Shown: positions 25,918-35,300 of the stretch, in pieces
Layout: every line of letters starts with the position of its first letter
How positions within the stretch are numbered: the first letter of the stretch is position 1
Assembly (NCBI RefSeq): GCF_009861505.1
Contig: NZ_WTFT01000016.1
Coordinates: 1-64,000 of the forward strand
DNA: 64,000 nt
Source: Pseudomonas izuensis
GTDB lineage: Bacteria > Pseudomonadota > Gammaproteobacteria > Pseudomonadales > Pseudomonadaceae
Direction: 5' to 3'
Program-made: the position numbers and the translations under genes
The notes under the pieces: model-generated
What the model was told of the DNA's origin: nothing
What the model saw: the letters and a program-made list of their open reading frames with translations, nothing else
The model's database searches: none

Positions 25918-26502
25918 ATGCGCCGTCTGCTGCTCGCTTTGCCATTTGCCTTGTTGCCGCTGGCTGTCGCTCATGCCGCGGACGAGCATGACCATGATCA
26001 CGAACACGGCAGCCTTGGCGCCCATGAACATGGTGTCGGACGCCTGAACGCGGCGCTGGATGGCCAGAACCTGCAACTGGAACTGGAAAGTCCGGCGATG
26101 AACCTGGTGGGCTTCGAACATGCCGCCACCACTGAGGCCGACAAGGCCAAGGTGGTCGCAGCCCGCACAGAACTCGAAAATCCGCTGGCACTGTTCAATC
26201 TGCCGAAAGCCGCCGGTTGCGTGGTGGCGAATCAGGAACTTAATAGCCCGCTGTTCGGTGACAAGCCCGACGCCGACGACGATCACGACGAAGACGCCAA
26301 GGACGAGCATCACCACGACCACAGCGAAATCCACGCCCACTACCAATTCACCTGTGCCACCCCTGGTGCGCTGAAAACCCTGGATCTGGCGAATATCTTC
26401 AACACATTCCCGGCCACCCAGAAAATTCAGGTACAACTGATCGGCCCGAGCGGGCAGCAAGGGGTTGAAGTGACGGCCAAGGCGGCTGCCCTTAAATTCT
26501 GA
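25918..26502 (+). CDS. Histidine-rich DUF2796/ZrgA-like zinc protein
   Basis: A 194-residue secreted protein with a signal peptide (1-20, ending VAHA). Two His/Asp clusters mark metal binding: DEHDHDHEHGSLGAHEHGVG right after cleavage, and DDDHDEDAKDEHHHDHSE near residues 119-136. The middle block (LELESPAMNLVGFEHAA) is DUF2796. It is likely a periplasmic zinc scavenger. The start at 25918 has CGGAG upstream; a longer frame begins at 25807 without signal. A possible Zur box lies upstream. The gene begins an operon that matches PA4063-PA4066, with a REP pair between it and the ATPase. Confidence 0.9.
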   Translation: MRRLLLALPFALLPLAVAHAADEHDHDHEHGSLGAHEHGVGRLNAALDGQNLQLELESPAMNLVGFEHAATTEADKAKVVAARTELENPLALFNLPKAAGCVVANQELNSPLFGDKPDADDDHDEDAKDEHHHDHSEIHAHYQFTCATPGALKTLDLANIFNTFPATQKIQVQLIGPSGQQGVEVTAKAAALKF

Positions 26503-26513
26503 TCCACCCCCGG

Positions 26514-26608
26514 TCCTGTAGGAGCAAAGCTTGCTCGCGATGAACGATAACGCGGTTTTTCAGCTAAACCGTGGCGTGCCCATCGCGAGCAAGCTTTGCT
26601 CCCACAGG
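26514..26608. repeat. REP pair inside the zinc operon
   Basis: Arms cctgtaggagcaaagcttgc and its complement with tggg instead of tagg enclose about 45 bases, between the DUF2796 gene and the ABC ATPase. It could form a hairpin that ends or stabilises part of the transcript. Confidence 0.9.
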
Positions 26609-26634
26609 TCATCAACATTCGTGAAATCGGTTAA

Positions 26635-27345
26635 ATGACCCAAGCACTCATCGAACTGTCCGACCTGGGCTTCAGCTGGCCCGGTCACCCGCCACTGCTG
26701 GATATCCCGGCGTTTCGCCTGGAGCCTGGGGAAACCCTGTTTCTCAAAGGCCCCAGCGGCAGCGGCAAGACCACCCTGCTCGGCCTGCTCGGCGGTGTGC
26801 AAAGGCCTGATCGCGGTAGCATCCGCCTGCTCGGCCAGGAGCTGACGCAACTGTCGGCTGGTGCTCGCGACCACTTTCGTGTCGATCACACCGGCTACAT
26901 TTTCCAACAGTTCAACCTGCTGCCGTTCCTGTCGGTGCGCGAGAACGTCGAACTGCCCTGCCACTTCTCGAAGCTGCGCACCGAACGCGCGAAACAGCGC
27001 CATGGCAGCGTCGATAAAGCAGCGGCCACTTTGCTTGCCCATTTGGGTTTGAAGGATGAACACATCCTGGGTCGCCGCGCCGACTCGCTGTCCATCGGCC
27101 AGCAGCAACGGGTCGCCGCCGCGCGTGCCTTGATCGGCCAACCGGAACTGGTGATCGCCGACGAACCGACCTCCGCCCTGGACTACGACGCCCGCGAAAA
27201 CTTCATTCGCCTGCTGTTCGCCGAATGCCGCGAAGCCGGGTCGAGCCTGTTGTTCGTCAGTCACGACCAGAGCCTCGCGCCGCTGTTCGATCGCCACCTG
27301 TCGCTGGCCGAACTCAATCGCGCCGCCACGTCCGCAGAGGTCTGA
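26635..27345 (+). CDS. ABC transporter ATP-binding protein (MacB/LolD type)
   Basis: A 236-residue cytoplasmic ATPase. Walker A is GPSGSGKTT (about residues 39-47). The signature region is SLSIGQQQRVAAARAL, with the second Gly of LSGGQ replaced by Ile. Walker B is VIADEPTSALD, and the switch His is in VSHDQ. The next gene is its permease, starting one base after the stop. The family usually works on lipoprotein or periplasmic substrates; here the zinc context is inferred from the neighbours. Confidence 0.95.
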   Translation: MTQALIELSDLGFSWPGHPPLLDIPAFRLEPGETLFLKGPSGSGKTTLLGLLGGVQRPDRGSIRLLGQELTQLSAGARDHFRVDHTGYIFQQFNLLPFLSVRENVELPCHFSKLRTERAKQRHGSVDKAAATLLAHLGLKDEHILGRRADSLSIGQQQRVAAARALIGQPELVIADEPTSALDYDARENFIRLLFAECREAGSSLLFVSHDQSLAPLFDRHLSLAELNRAATSAEV

Positions 27346-27346
27346 G

Positions 27347-28612
27347 ATGTATTTGTTTCGTCTAGCCATGGCCAGCCTGGCTAACCGCCGCTTCACCGCG
27401 ATTCTGACCGCGTTTGCCATCGCCTTGTCGGTTTGCCTGCTGTTGGCCGTGGAAAGGGTGCGCACCGAGGCCAAGGCCAGTTTCGCCAGTACCATCAGTG
27501 GCACCGATCTGATCGTCGGCGCCCGCTCCGGCTCGGTAAACCTGCTGTTGTATTCGGTGTTCCGCATCGGCAACGCCACCAACAACATCCGTTGGGACAG
27601 CTTTGAGCACTTCGCCAACAACCCGAAAGTGAAGTGGGCGATCCCAATGTCCCTCGGCGACTCCCATCGCGGCTATCGGGTGATGGGCACCACCGAAGCC
27701 TACTTCGAACACTACCAGTACGGCCGCCAGCAACACCTGGAACTGGCCGATGGCCGCGCCTTCGCCACCGACCCGTTCGAAGTGGTGCTCGGCGCCGAAG
27801 TCGCGGATGCGTTGCACTACAAACTCGGCGACAAACTGGTGCTGGCCCATGGTGTGGCGGCGATCAGCCTGGTCAAGCATGACGACAAGCCATTCACCGT
27901 GGTCGGCATCCTCAAACGCACCGGCACCCCGGTGGACCGTACGCTGCACATCAGCCTCGGTGGCATGGAAGCGATTCACATCGATTGGCACAACGGTGTA
28001 CCGGCCAGGGGTGAAGGTCGGATCAGCGCCGATCAGGCGCGCAACATGGACCTGACGCCCCAGGCGATCACCGCGTTCATGCTCGGCCTCAACAACAAAA
28101 TTTCAACTTTCGCCTTGCAGCGCGAAATCAACGAGTTCCGTGGCGAACCGATGCTGGCGATCCTGCCTGGCGTGGCGCTGCAAGAGTTGTGGAGCCTGAT
28201 GAGCACGGCGGAAAAAGCCTTGTTCGTGGTCTCGCTGTTTGTGGTGCTGACCGGGTTGATCGGCATGCTCACGGCCATTCTCACCAGCCTCAATGAGCGC
28301 CGCCGCGAAATGGCGATTCTGCGTTCGGTGGGCGCGCGGCCGTGGCACATCGCGACGCTGCTGGTACTGGAAGCGTTTGCCCTGGCGCTGACGGGCGTGA
28401 TCGCTGGCGTGGCGCTGCTTTACCTGTGCATCGCCGCCGCCCAAGGTTACGTGCAAGCCAATTACGGCCTGTTTCTGCCGCTGGCCTGGCCCAGTGAATA
28501 TGAATGGACGCTGCTGGCCGGCATCCTGGTCGCCGCGCTGCTGATGGGTTGCGTGCCGGCCTGGCGCGCTTATCGCCAATCGTTGGCCGATGGCCTGTCG
28601 ATTCGCTTATGA
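27347..28612 (+). CDS. ABC transporter permease (FtsX/MacB type)
   Basis: A 421-residue inner-membrane protein. The N-terminal helix (about 14-35) is followed by a large periplasmic domain, then three C-terminal helices (about 290-315, 340-370, 385-405) with the FtsX block NERRREMAILRSVGARP. This is a mechanotransmission architecture, not an importer pore. Spacing of one base from the ATPase shows coupling. The stop overlaps the start of the DUF3299 gene as ATGA. Confidence 0.95.
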   Translation: MYLFRLAMASLANRRFTAILTAFAIALSVCLLLAVERVRTEAKASFASTISGTDLIVGARSGSVNLLLYSVFRIGNATNNIRWDSFEHFANNPKVKWAIPMSLGDSHRGYRVMGTTEAYFEHYQYGRQQHLELADGRAFATDPFEVVLGAEVADALHYKLGDKLVLAHGVAAISLVKHDDKPFTVVGILKRTGTPVDRTLHISLGGMEAIHIDWHNGVPARGEGRISADQARNMDLTPQAITAFMLGLNNKISTFALQREINEFRGEPMLAILPGVALQELWSLMSTAEKALFVVSLFVVLTGLIGMLTAILTSLNERRREMAILRSVGARPWHIATLLVLEAFALALTGVIAGVALLYLCIAAAQGYVQANYGLFLPLAWPSEYEWTLLAGILVAALLMGCVPAWRAYRQSLADGLSIRL

Positions 28613-29142
28613 GGACCTTGAAAATGCCCCGCGCGGTTGTTGCGCTGTTGATGCTGGTCGCTCTGCCGCTGTGGGCGGCCGGGCCGAAAGAGCTGACCTG
28701 GTCCGACATGATCCCACCGGATGCCCCGGTGCAAGTGCCGAACATGACACCGCTGCACGACCTGTCGAAGATGAGCGATGCCCTGTCCGCCGAGTCCGCA
28801 CCGGCCGCGAAACAAGACCTGCCCAACGCACCGGTGGTCAAAACCCTGGACGGCCAGAATGTTCGTTTGCCGGGGTACATCGTGCCGCTGGAAGTCAATG
28901 AAGAGGGGCGCACCACGGACTTCCTGCTGGTGCCGTATTTCGGCGCCTGCATCCACGTACCGCCTCCACCTTCGAACCAGATCGTGCACGTCAAAAGTGA
29001 AGTAGGCGTGAAGATTGAGGAGTTGTACCAGCCGTACTGGATCGAAGGAGCGATGCAGGTCAAGGCGTCCACCAGCGAGTTGGCGGATGCCGGGTATCAG
29101 ATGGAGGCGGACAAGATTTACGTCTATGAATTGCCGGACTGA
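28609..29142 (+). CDS. DUF3299 periplasmic protein
   Basis: A 177-residue secreted protein. The start is the ATG at 28609 (ATGA overlap with the permease); an internal ATG at 28624 has GAGGA eight bases upstream and may be the true start. The signal peptide ends near LPLWA. The DUF3299 core has VRLPGYIVPLEVNEEG and FLLVPYFGACIHVPPPPSNQIV. The role is unknown, but the family always accompanies these MacB-like modules in pseudomonads as far as I recall. It ends the operon. Confidence 0.88.
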   Translation: MRTLKMPRAVVALLMLVALPLWAAGPKELTWSDMIPPDAPVQVPNMTPLHDLSKMSDALSAESAPAAKQDLPNAPVVKTLDGQNVRLPGYIVPLEVNEEGRTTDFLLVPYFGACIHVPPPPSNQIVHVKSEVGVKIEELYQPYWIEGAMQVKASTSELADAGYQMEADKIYVYELPD

Positions 29143-29169
29143 ATCCGATCGTCATGCGTTGATAGTGAG

Positions 29170-29247
29170 GACGCCTTCGCGGGCAAGCCTTGCCCCCACA
29201 AGTTCGGCGTTGCCTTTGTGGGAGCAAGGCTTGCCCGCGATGGCGTC
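29170..29247. repeat. REP pair (REPIN), GGGAGCAAGGCTTGCCCGCGA class
   Basis: gacgccttcgcgggcaagcc and its complement ending gatggcgtc lie between the DUF3299 gene and the oprG promoter. Confidence 0.92.
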
Positions 29248-29285
29248 CGCGAAACCTCCGCAAAACTCGCTGGATCACCGTTTCC

Positions 29286-29327
29286 TTGAGCTGAGTCAAA
29301 GGGCCGATTCGTTAGGCGCCTTACCAT
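29286..29327 (+). promoter_or_regulatory. ANR/FNR-type promoter of oprG
   Basis: TTGAG-CTGA-GTCAA (29286-29299) matches the ANR/FNR pattern TTGAT-N4-ATCAA in eight of ten positions. A -10 TACCAT lies at 29322-29327, so the site is centred about 41.5 bases before the predicted start near 29334, the class II layout. P. aeruginosa oprG is known to be controlled by ANR. Confidence 0.6.
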
Positions 29328-29364
29328 TGGACATCAAAAATTTTTAACGTCCTTTGGAGCCCCC

Positions 29365-30063
29365 ATGAACAAGTCCCTGCTCAGCGCTTCGCTGTTTGCC
29401 CTCGCGCTCGCAGCCCCGCTCGCCCACGCCCACGAACAAGGCGATATCCTCGTGCGTGCCGGTGCGATCACCGTCAACCCGAATACCGACAGCTCCAGCG
29501 TCAAGGTCGATCAGGGCCCATTGAGCGGTGCCGATCTGGGCGGCGAGGCCACCCTGAGCAGCGATACACAACTGGGCCTGAACTTCGCCTACATGATCAC
29601 CAATCACCTGGGTATCGAATTGCTGGCAGCCACGCCGTTCGAGCATGACGTCAAACTCAAGGGCACCGCCCTGAGCGCGGCCAACGGCAAGCTGGGCAGC
29701 TTTAAACAATTGCCGCCGACCTTGAGCCTGGTGTACTACCCGCTCGACACCAAGTCCGCGTTCCAGCCCTATGTCGGGGCCGGCGTGAATTACACCTGGA
29801 TGTATGACGAACACCTGAGCAGCGACGCCCGCGCCAATGGTTTCAGCAATTTCAACACCAAAAACTCCTGGGGCGTGGCCTGGCAGGTGGGTGCTGACTA
29901 CATGCTGACCGACAACATCCTGCTCAACGCCCAGATGCGCTACATCGAGATCGATACCCGCGCGACAGTGGAAAACAACGCCGTCGCACCCGGTACCCGC
30001 GCACGGGTGAACGTGGATGCAGATCCGTTCGTCTACATGGTGGGGCTGGGTTACAGGTTCTAA
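29365..30063 (+). CDS. oprG: Outer-membrane porin OprG (OmpW family)
   Basis: A 232-residue outer-membrane protein. A signal peptide (1-22, ending LAHA) precedes an eight-strand OmpW barrel: EQGDILVRAGAITVNP at the N-terminus, FQPYVGAGVNYTWMY in the middle and the C-terminal VDADPFVYMVGLGYRF with a final Phe. OmpW proteins let small hydrophobic or amino-acid solutes pass. The gene position beside the zinc operon matches PA4067 (oprG). An ANR-type site is upstream and a strong terminator lies downstream. Confidence 0.93.
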   Translation: MNKSLLSASLFALALAAPLAHAHEQGDILVRAGAITVNPNTDSSSVKVDQGPLSGADLGGEATLSSDTQLGLNFAYMITNHLGIELLAATPFEHDVKLKGTALSAANGKLGSFKQLPPTLSLVYYPLDTKSAFQPYVGAGVNYTWMYDEHLSSDARANGFSNFNTKNSWGVAWQVGADYMLTDNILLNAQMRYIEIDTRATVENNAVAPGTRARVNVDADPFVYMVGLGYRF

Positions 30064-30130
30064 AGAATGTTCACGTGGTGGTGAACCTGGCCAAGGAAAA
30101 TACATTGCCCCAGAAGCAATCTCCGGCCAC

Positions 30131-30161
30131 AAAAAAGGCGCCTCTCAAGGGCGCCTTTTTT
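30131..30161. terminator. Bidirectional terminator between oprG and the epimerase gene
   Basis: aaaaaaggcgcc and ggcgcctttttt form a stem with a seven-base loop, serving oprG (plus) and the epimerase gene (minus). Confidence 0.92.
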
Positions 30162-30176
30162 GTGGGCTTGAAAATC

Positions 30177-31106
30177 TCAACGCCCCAGCAACCGCGCCAA
30201 CCCGACGCTCATCGGTGTCTGCTGTGGGCGGGCAAATCGTTCGAGCAATCGCCGGTTGTTCGCCCGTGAATGACGGATATCACCGGAGCGCGCCGGGCCG
30301 TAACTCACGGGTGGCAACTCACCGACCACCGCTTCCAGTGCTTCAAGCATCTGGTTGAGTGTCGTTGCCTGGTTCCAGCCAACGTTGACCGCGCCGACGT
30401 CTACCTGTGGTTTGTCGATGGCTTCCACCAGCAGGTTGACCAGATCCTCGACGTAGACAAAATCCCGCGTCTGCTCACCGTCACCAAACACAGTGATCGG
30501 CAGGCCTTTCTGCGCGCGCTCGGTGAAAATACTGATCACCCCGGAATACGGCGAGGATGGATCCTGGCGCGGGCCGAAGATGTTGAAGAAGCGAAAAATC
30601 ACCGGTTCCAGCGCATGTTGGCGCCGGTAGAAATCGAAATAATGCTCGCTGGCCAATTTGTCGGACGCATAGGGTGTCAGCGGAGATTTGGGCGTGTCTT
30701 CATCGATTGACTCGCCTTCGCCATTGTTGCCATACACCGCCGCGCTGGAGGCAAACAACACACGCTTGACACCCGCCTGGCGCATGGCCTCGCAGACATT
30801 CAGCGAGCCGACGAAATTACTCTGGTGCGTCTTCACCGGATCGTCCACCGAAGCTTGCACCGAAGCCACCGCCGCCAGGTGCGCCACTGCACTGCAACCG
30901 GCCATCGCCCGTGCCACCAGCGCGGCATCGGCGACGTCGCCGACGATCAACTCGACCCTGGGATTATCCAGCGGCAAGTTGCTGCGCTTGCCGGTGGACA
31001 AGTCATCGAGAATCCGTACCGAATGCCCCTTGGCGAGCAAGGCGTCGGTCAGGTGCGAACCGATGAAACCGGCGCCGCCGGTGATTAAAACGGGGGTATC
31101 AGCCAT
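30177..31106 (-). CDS. NAD-dependent epimerase/dehydratase (GalE-like)
   Basis: A 309-residue extended short-chain dehydrogenase. GGAGFIGSH at residues 10-18 binds NAD. The catalytic set is Ser in FASSAAVYG, and Tyr/Lys in PYASDK. The C-terminal part has GDGEQTRDFVYVEDLV, the usual sugar-nucleotide epimerase block. The start is ATG at 31106, overlapping the upstream gene by eight bases; the longer frame lies inside that gene. The sugar substrate is unknown. The position matches PA4068. Confidence 0.9.
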   Translation of the reverse strand: MADTPVLITGGAGFIGSHLTDALLAKGHSVRILDDLSTGKRSNLPLDNPRVELIVGDVADAALVARAMAGCSAVAHLAAVASVQASVDDPVKTHQSNFVGSLNVCEAMRQAGVKRVLFASSAAVYGNNGEGESIDEDTPKSPLTPYASDKLASEHYFDFYRRQHALEPVIFRFFNIFGPRQDPSSPYSGVISIFTERAQKGLPITVFGDGEQTRDFVYVEDLVNLLVEAIDKPQVDVGAVNVGWNQATTLNQMLEALEAVVGELPPVSYGPARSGDIRHSRANNRRLLERFARPQQTPMSVGLARLLGR

Positions 31107-31983
31107 GGCGATAGAACCTGTCCAAAAGGCCCGGAAGCGCCGCACGCCAAGCGCGCGGTTTGATTCCGAAGGTGTGCAGAATTTTTTTGCAGGCCAGCAC
31201 CGCGTGTTGCGGCTCTTCGGCGGCGTCCGGCCGCGCGGCGTGGGCCTGGGCGGTCGGTGCTTCGATGGCCAGCGGATGCAAGGCACGCGCCTCGCTGAGA
31301 ATGGCCTGCCCCAGCGCCAGCGGCGTGGTCGCCTCATGCCCGGCGTAATGGTAGGTGCCCCACAGCGGCGCCGCGCAGTCGAGTTGCTTGAGTACCGAAA
31401 TGATCACGCGGGCGGCATCGTCCACCGGCGTCGGATTGCCCCGACGGTCATCGGCCATCAGCAGCTCTTGCGGTTGTTCGGCCCGACCGAGGAACCGTCC
31501 GAGGGTGCCCTCGGGGCTGTCATCGAGCAACCAGCCGAAACGCAACAGCACGTGTTGCGGGCAAGTGGCGCGAACGCTTTGCTCGATCCGCCACAAGGCC
31601 TGACCGCGCAGCCCCAGCGGCACTGGCTCGTCTTTTTCGCTGTAGGCAGTGGCGCGGGAGCCATCGAACACGCGATAGCTCGAAGGCTGCAACAGAACGA
31701 TATTGTGATGCTGGCACAGTTCGGCCAGGCGCTCGATCGCCCGCTCCTGCCCGGCCAAACGCTGCTCGCTGACCGCTTCGGCCTGGAACCAGTCGAAGTA
31801 GTAGGCAAGGTTGATCAGCGCATCCGGGCGGGTGTCGTCGAGCAGTTGCGTCAGGCTCGCGGCGTCCCAGCCGTCTTGTGGCGGGCGGGGGGCGAGGAAG
31901 CCGATGTCTTCCTCCGCACCGAGGCGAATCAGCGCCTGCCCAAGGGCATTTCCGCCGCCCAGTAACATAAGGCGCATTCGCAT
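31099..31983 (-). CDS. RmlD-like sugar-nucleotide protein without catalytic Tyr/Lys
   Basis: A 294-residue protein with the RmlD fold. The NAD(P) loop is LGGGNALGQAL near residue 8. The RmlD block SSYRVFDG and AYSEKDEPVPLG are clear, but where RmlD has Tyr and Lys (YGxxK) this protein has LRGQALWR, so both catalytic residues are lost. The length is normal. It overlaps the epimerase gene by eight bases, so they are probably made together. It may be a pseudo-enzyme partner or bind a ligand. Confidence 0.85.
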   Translation of the reverse strand: MRMRLMLLGGGNALGQALIRLGAEEDIGFLAPRPPQDGWDAASLTQLLDDTRPDALINLAYYFDWFQAEAVSEQRLAGQERAIERLAELCQHHNIVLLQPSSYRVFDGSRATAYSEKDEPVPLGLRGQALWRIEQSVRATCPQHVLLRFGWLLDDSPEGTLGRFLGRAEQPQELLMADDRRGNPTPVDDAARVIISVLKQLDCAAPLWGTYHYAGHEATTPLALGQAILSEARALHPLAIEAPTAQAHAARPDAAEEPQHAVLACKKILHTFGIKPRAWRAALPGLLDRFYRHG

Positions 31984-32309
31984 ATAGTCAGCAGGCCCAG
32001 TCTGATTGGAACAATGGTTTTATCGACAGCGCTTGCGGGCGATGTCGTCGATAGTTGCAGGAATCGTTGCATTTTGCGGGTTTAGTGCGCAACCGTCATC
32101 CGTAAAGTGTAGATGCCCCGGATTTGTAGTGCTGCTACTGGCCCCATCGCTGGCAAGCCAGCTCCCCACAGTGATTTCCGTTGTTCACACGAATTGCGTC
32201 CACTGAAGCTCCCTGTGGGAGCTGGCTTGCCAGCGAAGAGGCCTCGCCAGTCAACAGAGATCCTGAGCGGTACTTGCATCTTCGGCCCCCCGCCCGCATA
32301 AATTGCCCC
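31984..32309. other. 326-base intergenic stretch without a gene
   Basis: Between the divergent RmlD-like gene and lhr. It holds a REP pair at 32144-32240. No convincing reading frame or clear promoter was seen. Confidence 0.7.
32144..32240. repeat. REP pair (REPIN), GGAGCTGGCTTGCCAGCGA class
   Basis: atcgctggcaagccagctcc and its complement gagctggcttgccagcga enclose about 55 bases upstream of lhr. Confidence 0.92.
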
Positions 32310-35300
32310 ATGAACCTGCCCATCCCCGCAGACAGTGCCCTGGACGGCTTCCACCCTGCCGTCAGCGCCTGGTTCAGCAATACCTTCGCGACGGCCACCG
32401 CCGCCCAGGCCAGGGCGTGGCCGCTGATCCGCCGGCGCCGATCGACCCTGATCGCCGCGCCCACCGGGTCCGGCAAGACGTTAACCGCATTTCTTGCGGT
32501 GATTGATGATCTGGTTCACCGCGGGCTGGAAACCGACAGTGGCCTGCCCGACGAAACTCTGGTGGTCTACGTGTCGCCACTCAAGGCGTTGTCCAATGAC
32601 ATCCAGATCAACCTGCAAAACCCGCTGGCCGGCATCACCGAACAACTGCGCGTGATGGGGCTGCCCGAATTGCAGATCACCACCGCCGTGCGCACCGGCG
32701 ACACCCCGCAAAAAGACCGTTCGGCGATGCGCAAGAGCGCGCCGCACATTCTGGTCACGACTCCCGAGTCGCTCTATGTCTTGCTCGGCTCCGACTCCGG
32801 CCGAAAAATGCTCGGCACCACGCGCACGGTGATCGTCGACGAAATCCACGCCATCGCCGCCAGTAAACGCGGCAGTCATCTGGCCCTGAGCCTGGAACGC
32901 TTGCAGGCACTGTGCGCCGAACCGCTGGTGCGCATCGGCCTATCAGCCACACAAAAGCCCATCGAAGCGGTGTCGCGCTTTTTGGTGGGGCGTGACCGTG
33001 ACTGCGAAATCATCGACATCGGCCATGCGCGTCCACGGGACCTGGACATCGAAGTGCCGCCGGTGCCGTTGTCGGCAGTGATGGCCAATGACGTGTGGGA
33101 GCTGGTCTACGACCGCCTCGCCGCCCTCGCCCGCGAACACCGCACCACGCTGATTTTCGTCAACACCCGACGCCTCGCCGAGCGCCTGAGCCGGCATCTG
33201 AGCGAGCGCCTGGGCAAGGACGCCGTGGCCGCCCACCACGGCAGCCTCGCCAAGGAGTTTCGCCTGGATGCCGAGCAACGGCTCAAGCGCGGCGATCTGC
33301 AAGTGCTGATCGCCACGGCGTCGCTGGAACTGGGCATCGACATCGGCGATGTCGACCTGGTGTGCCAGATCGCCTCGCCGCGCTCGATTGCCGGGTTCCT
33401 GCAAAGAGTCGGACGCTCCGGGCACCAGGTCGGGGGCACGCCCAAGGGCCGCTTGTTCGCCACCACCCGCGACGACCTGATCGAATGCGTTGCACTGCTC
33501 GATTGCGTGCGCCGGGGCGAACTGGACACCTTGCAAATCCCGCTGGCGCCGCTGGATGTACTGGCGCAACAGATCATCGCCGAGGTCAGTTGCCAGGAAT
33601 GGCCAGAGGACGCTTTGCTCGCCCGGTTCCGCCAGGCCTCGCCCTACGCCGCGCTCGACGAAAAACACTATCAGGCGCTGCTGCACATGCTCGCCGAGGG
33701 CTACAACGGACGCCAGGGCATCCGCAGTGCCTACCTGCACCGCGATGCCGTGAGCCGCACGCTGCGCGGGCGTCGCGGCGCCAAACTGACGGCCGTCACC
33801 AGTGGCGGGACCATTCCCGACAACGCCGACTACAGCGTATTGCTGGAACCCCAGGGGCTGAACATCGGGAGCGTTAACGAAGACTTTGCCGTGGAAAGCA
33901 TCGCCGGCGACGTGTTCCAGTTGGGCAATACCTCGTACCGCATCCTGCGGGTCGAAACCGGCAAGGTCCGCGTCGAGGATGCCCAGGGGCAACCGCCAAC
34001 CATTCCGTTCTGGCTCGGTGAAGCACCAGGGCGCAGTGCAGAATTGTCGTTTGCCGTCGCGCGCCTGCAAGCACAACTCGATGAACTGCTGAGCGCCGCG
34101 CCGGGCAACTTGCAACCGGTCCTCGACTGGCTAACCGAAACCCTCGGCCTCAATCTCGCCAGCGCCGAACAACTGGTCGAATACCTGGCCCGCGCCCGCC
34201 AGACCCTCGGCGCTTTGCCGTCCCGGGACACGCTGCTGATGGAGCGGTTTTTCGACGAGTCCGGCGGCACCCAACTGGTCATCCATACGCCGTACGGCAG
34301 CCGCATCAATCGCGCCTGGGGCCTGGCCTTGCGCAAGCGTTTTTGCCGCACCTTCAACTTCGAATTGCAGGCTGCCGCCAGTGAAGACGCCATCGTGCTG
34401 TCGTTGTCCACCAGTCACAGTTTTGAATTGGACGAGGTCTGGCGTTACCTGCACAGCAACAGTGCCGAACACACGCTGATCCAGGCCGTGCTCGATGCGC
34501 CGCTCTTCGGCGTGCGCTGGCGCTGGAACGCCGGCGTGGCCCTGGCATTGCCGCGCTACTCCGGTGGACGCAAGGTACCGCCGCAGATCCAGCGGATGAA
34601 AAGCGAAGACCTGATCGCCAGCGTGTTCCCCGACCAGATCGCCTGCGTGGAAAACCTCGCCGGCGAACGGGAAATTCCCGACCATCCGCTGGTGGAGCAA
34701 ACCCTCGACGATTGCCTGCACGAGGCCATGGACAGCGAAGGCTGGCTGGCGTTGTTGCGGCGCATGGAGCGTGGCGAGATTCGCCTGATTAGCCGCGATT
34801 TGCCCGCGCCCTCGCCGCTGGCTGCGGAAATTCTCAGTGCCCGCCCCTACACGTTTCTCGACGATGCACCGCTGGAAGAGCGTCGCACCCAGGCGGTGCT
34901 CAATCGCCGCTGGAGTGACCCGCAATCCACCGACGACCTCGGCGCGCTGGATGTTGATGCCATCGCTGCCGTGGCTGAAGAAGCCTGGCCGACGCCCAAC
35001 AGTGTCGATGAAATGCACGAGGCATTGATGAGCCTGGCCTGCATTACCGATGCTGAAGCGCGGGCGAATCCGAACTGGCTGGATTGGTTGAAAACCCTGG
35101 CCGACAGCGGCCGCGCCTGTTGCATCAATCAATCGCTGTGGCTGGCGCGAGAGCGGCTGACCTGCCTGCGAGCGATTTATCCACAGGCTGATTTGAGTAC
35201 TGCGCTGGAAGCTTTGCAGGGGTTTGATGAACCCTGGGAAACGGAGGACGCCGTATTGGAGCTGATTCGCGCGCGACTCAGCGCATTTGGCCCATTGCCG

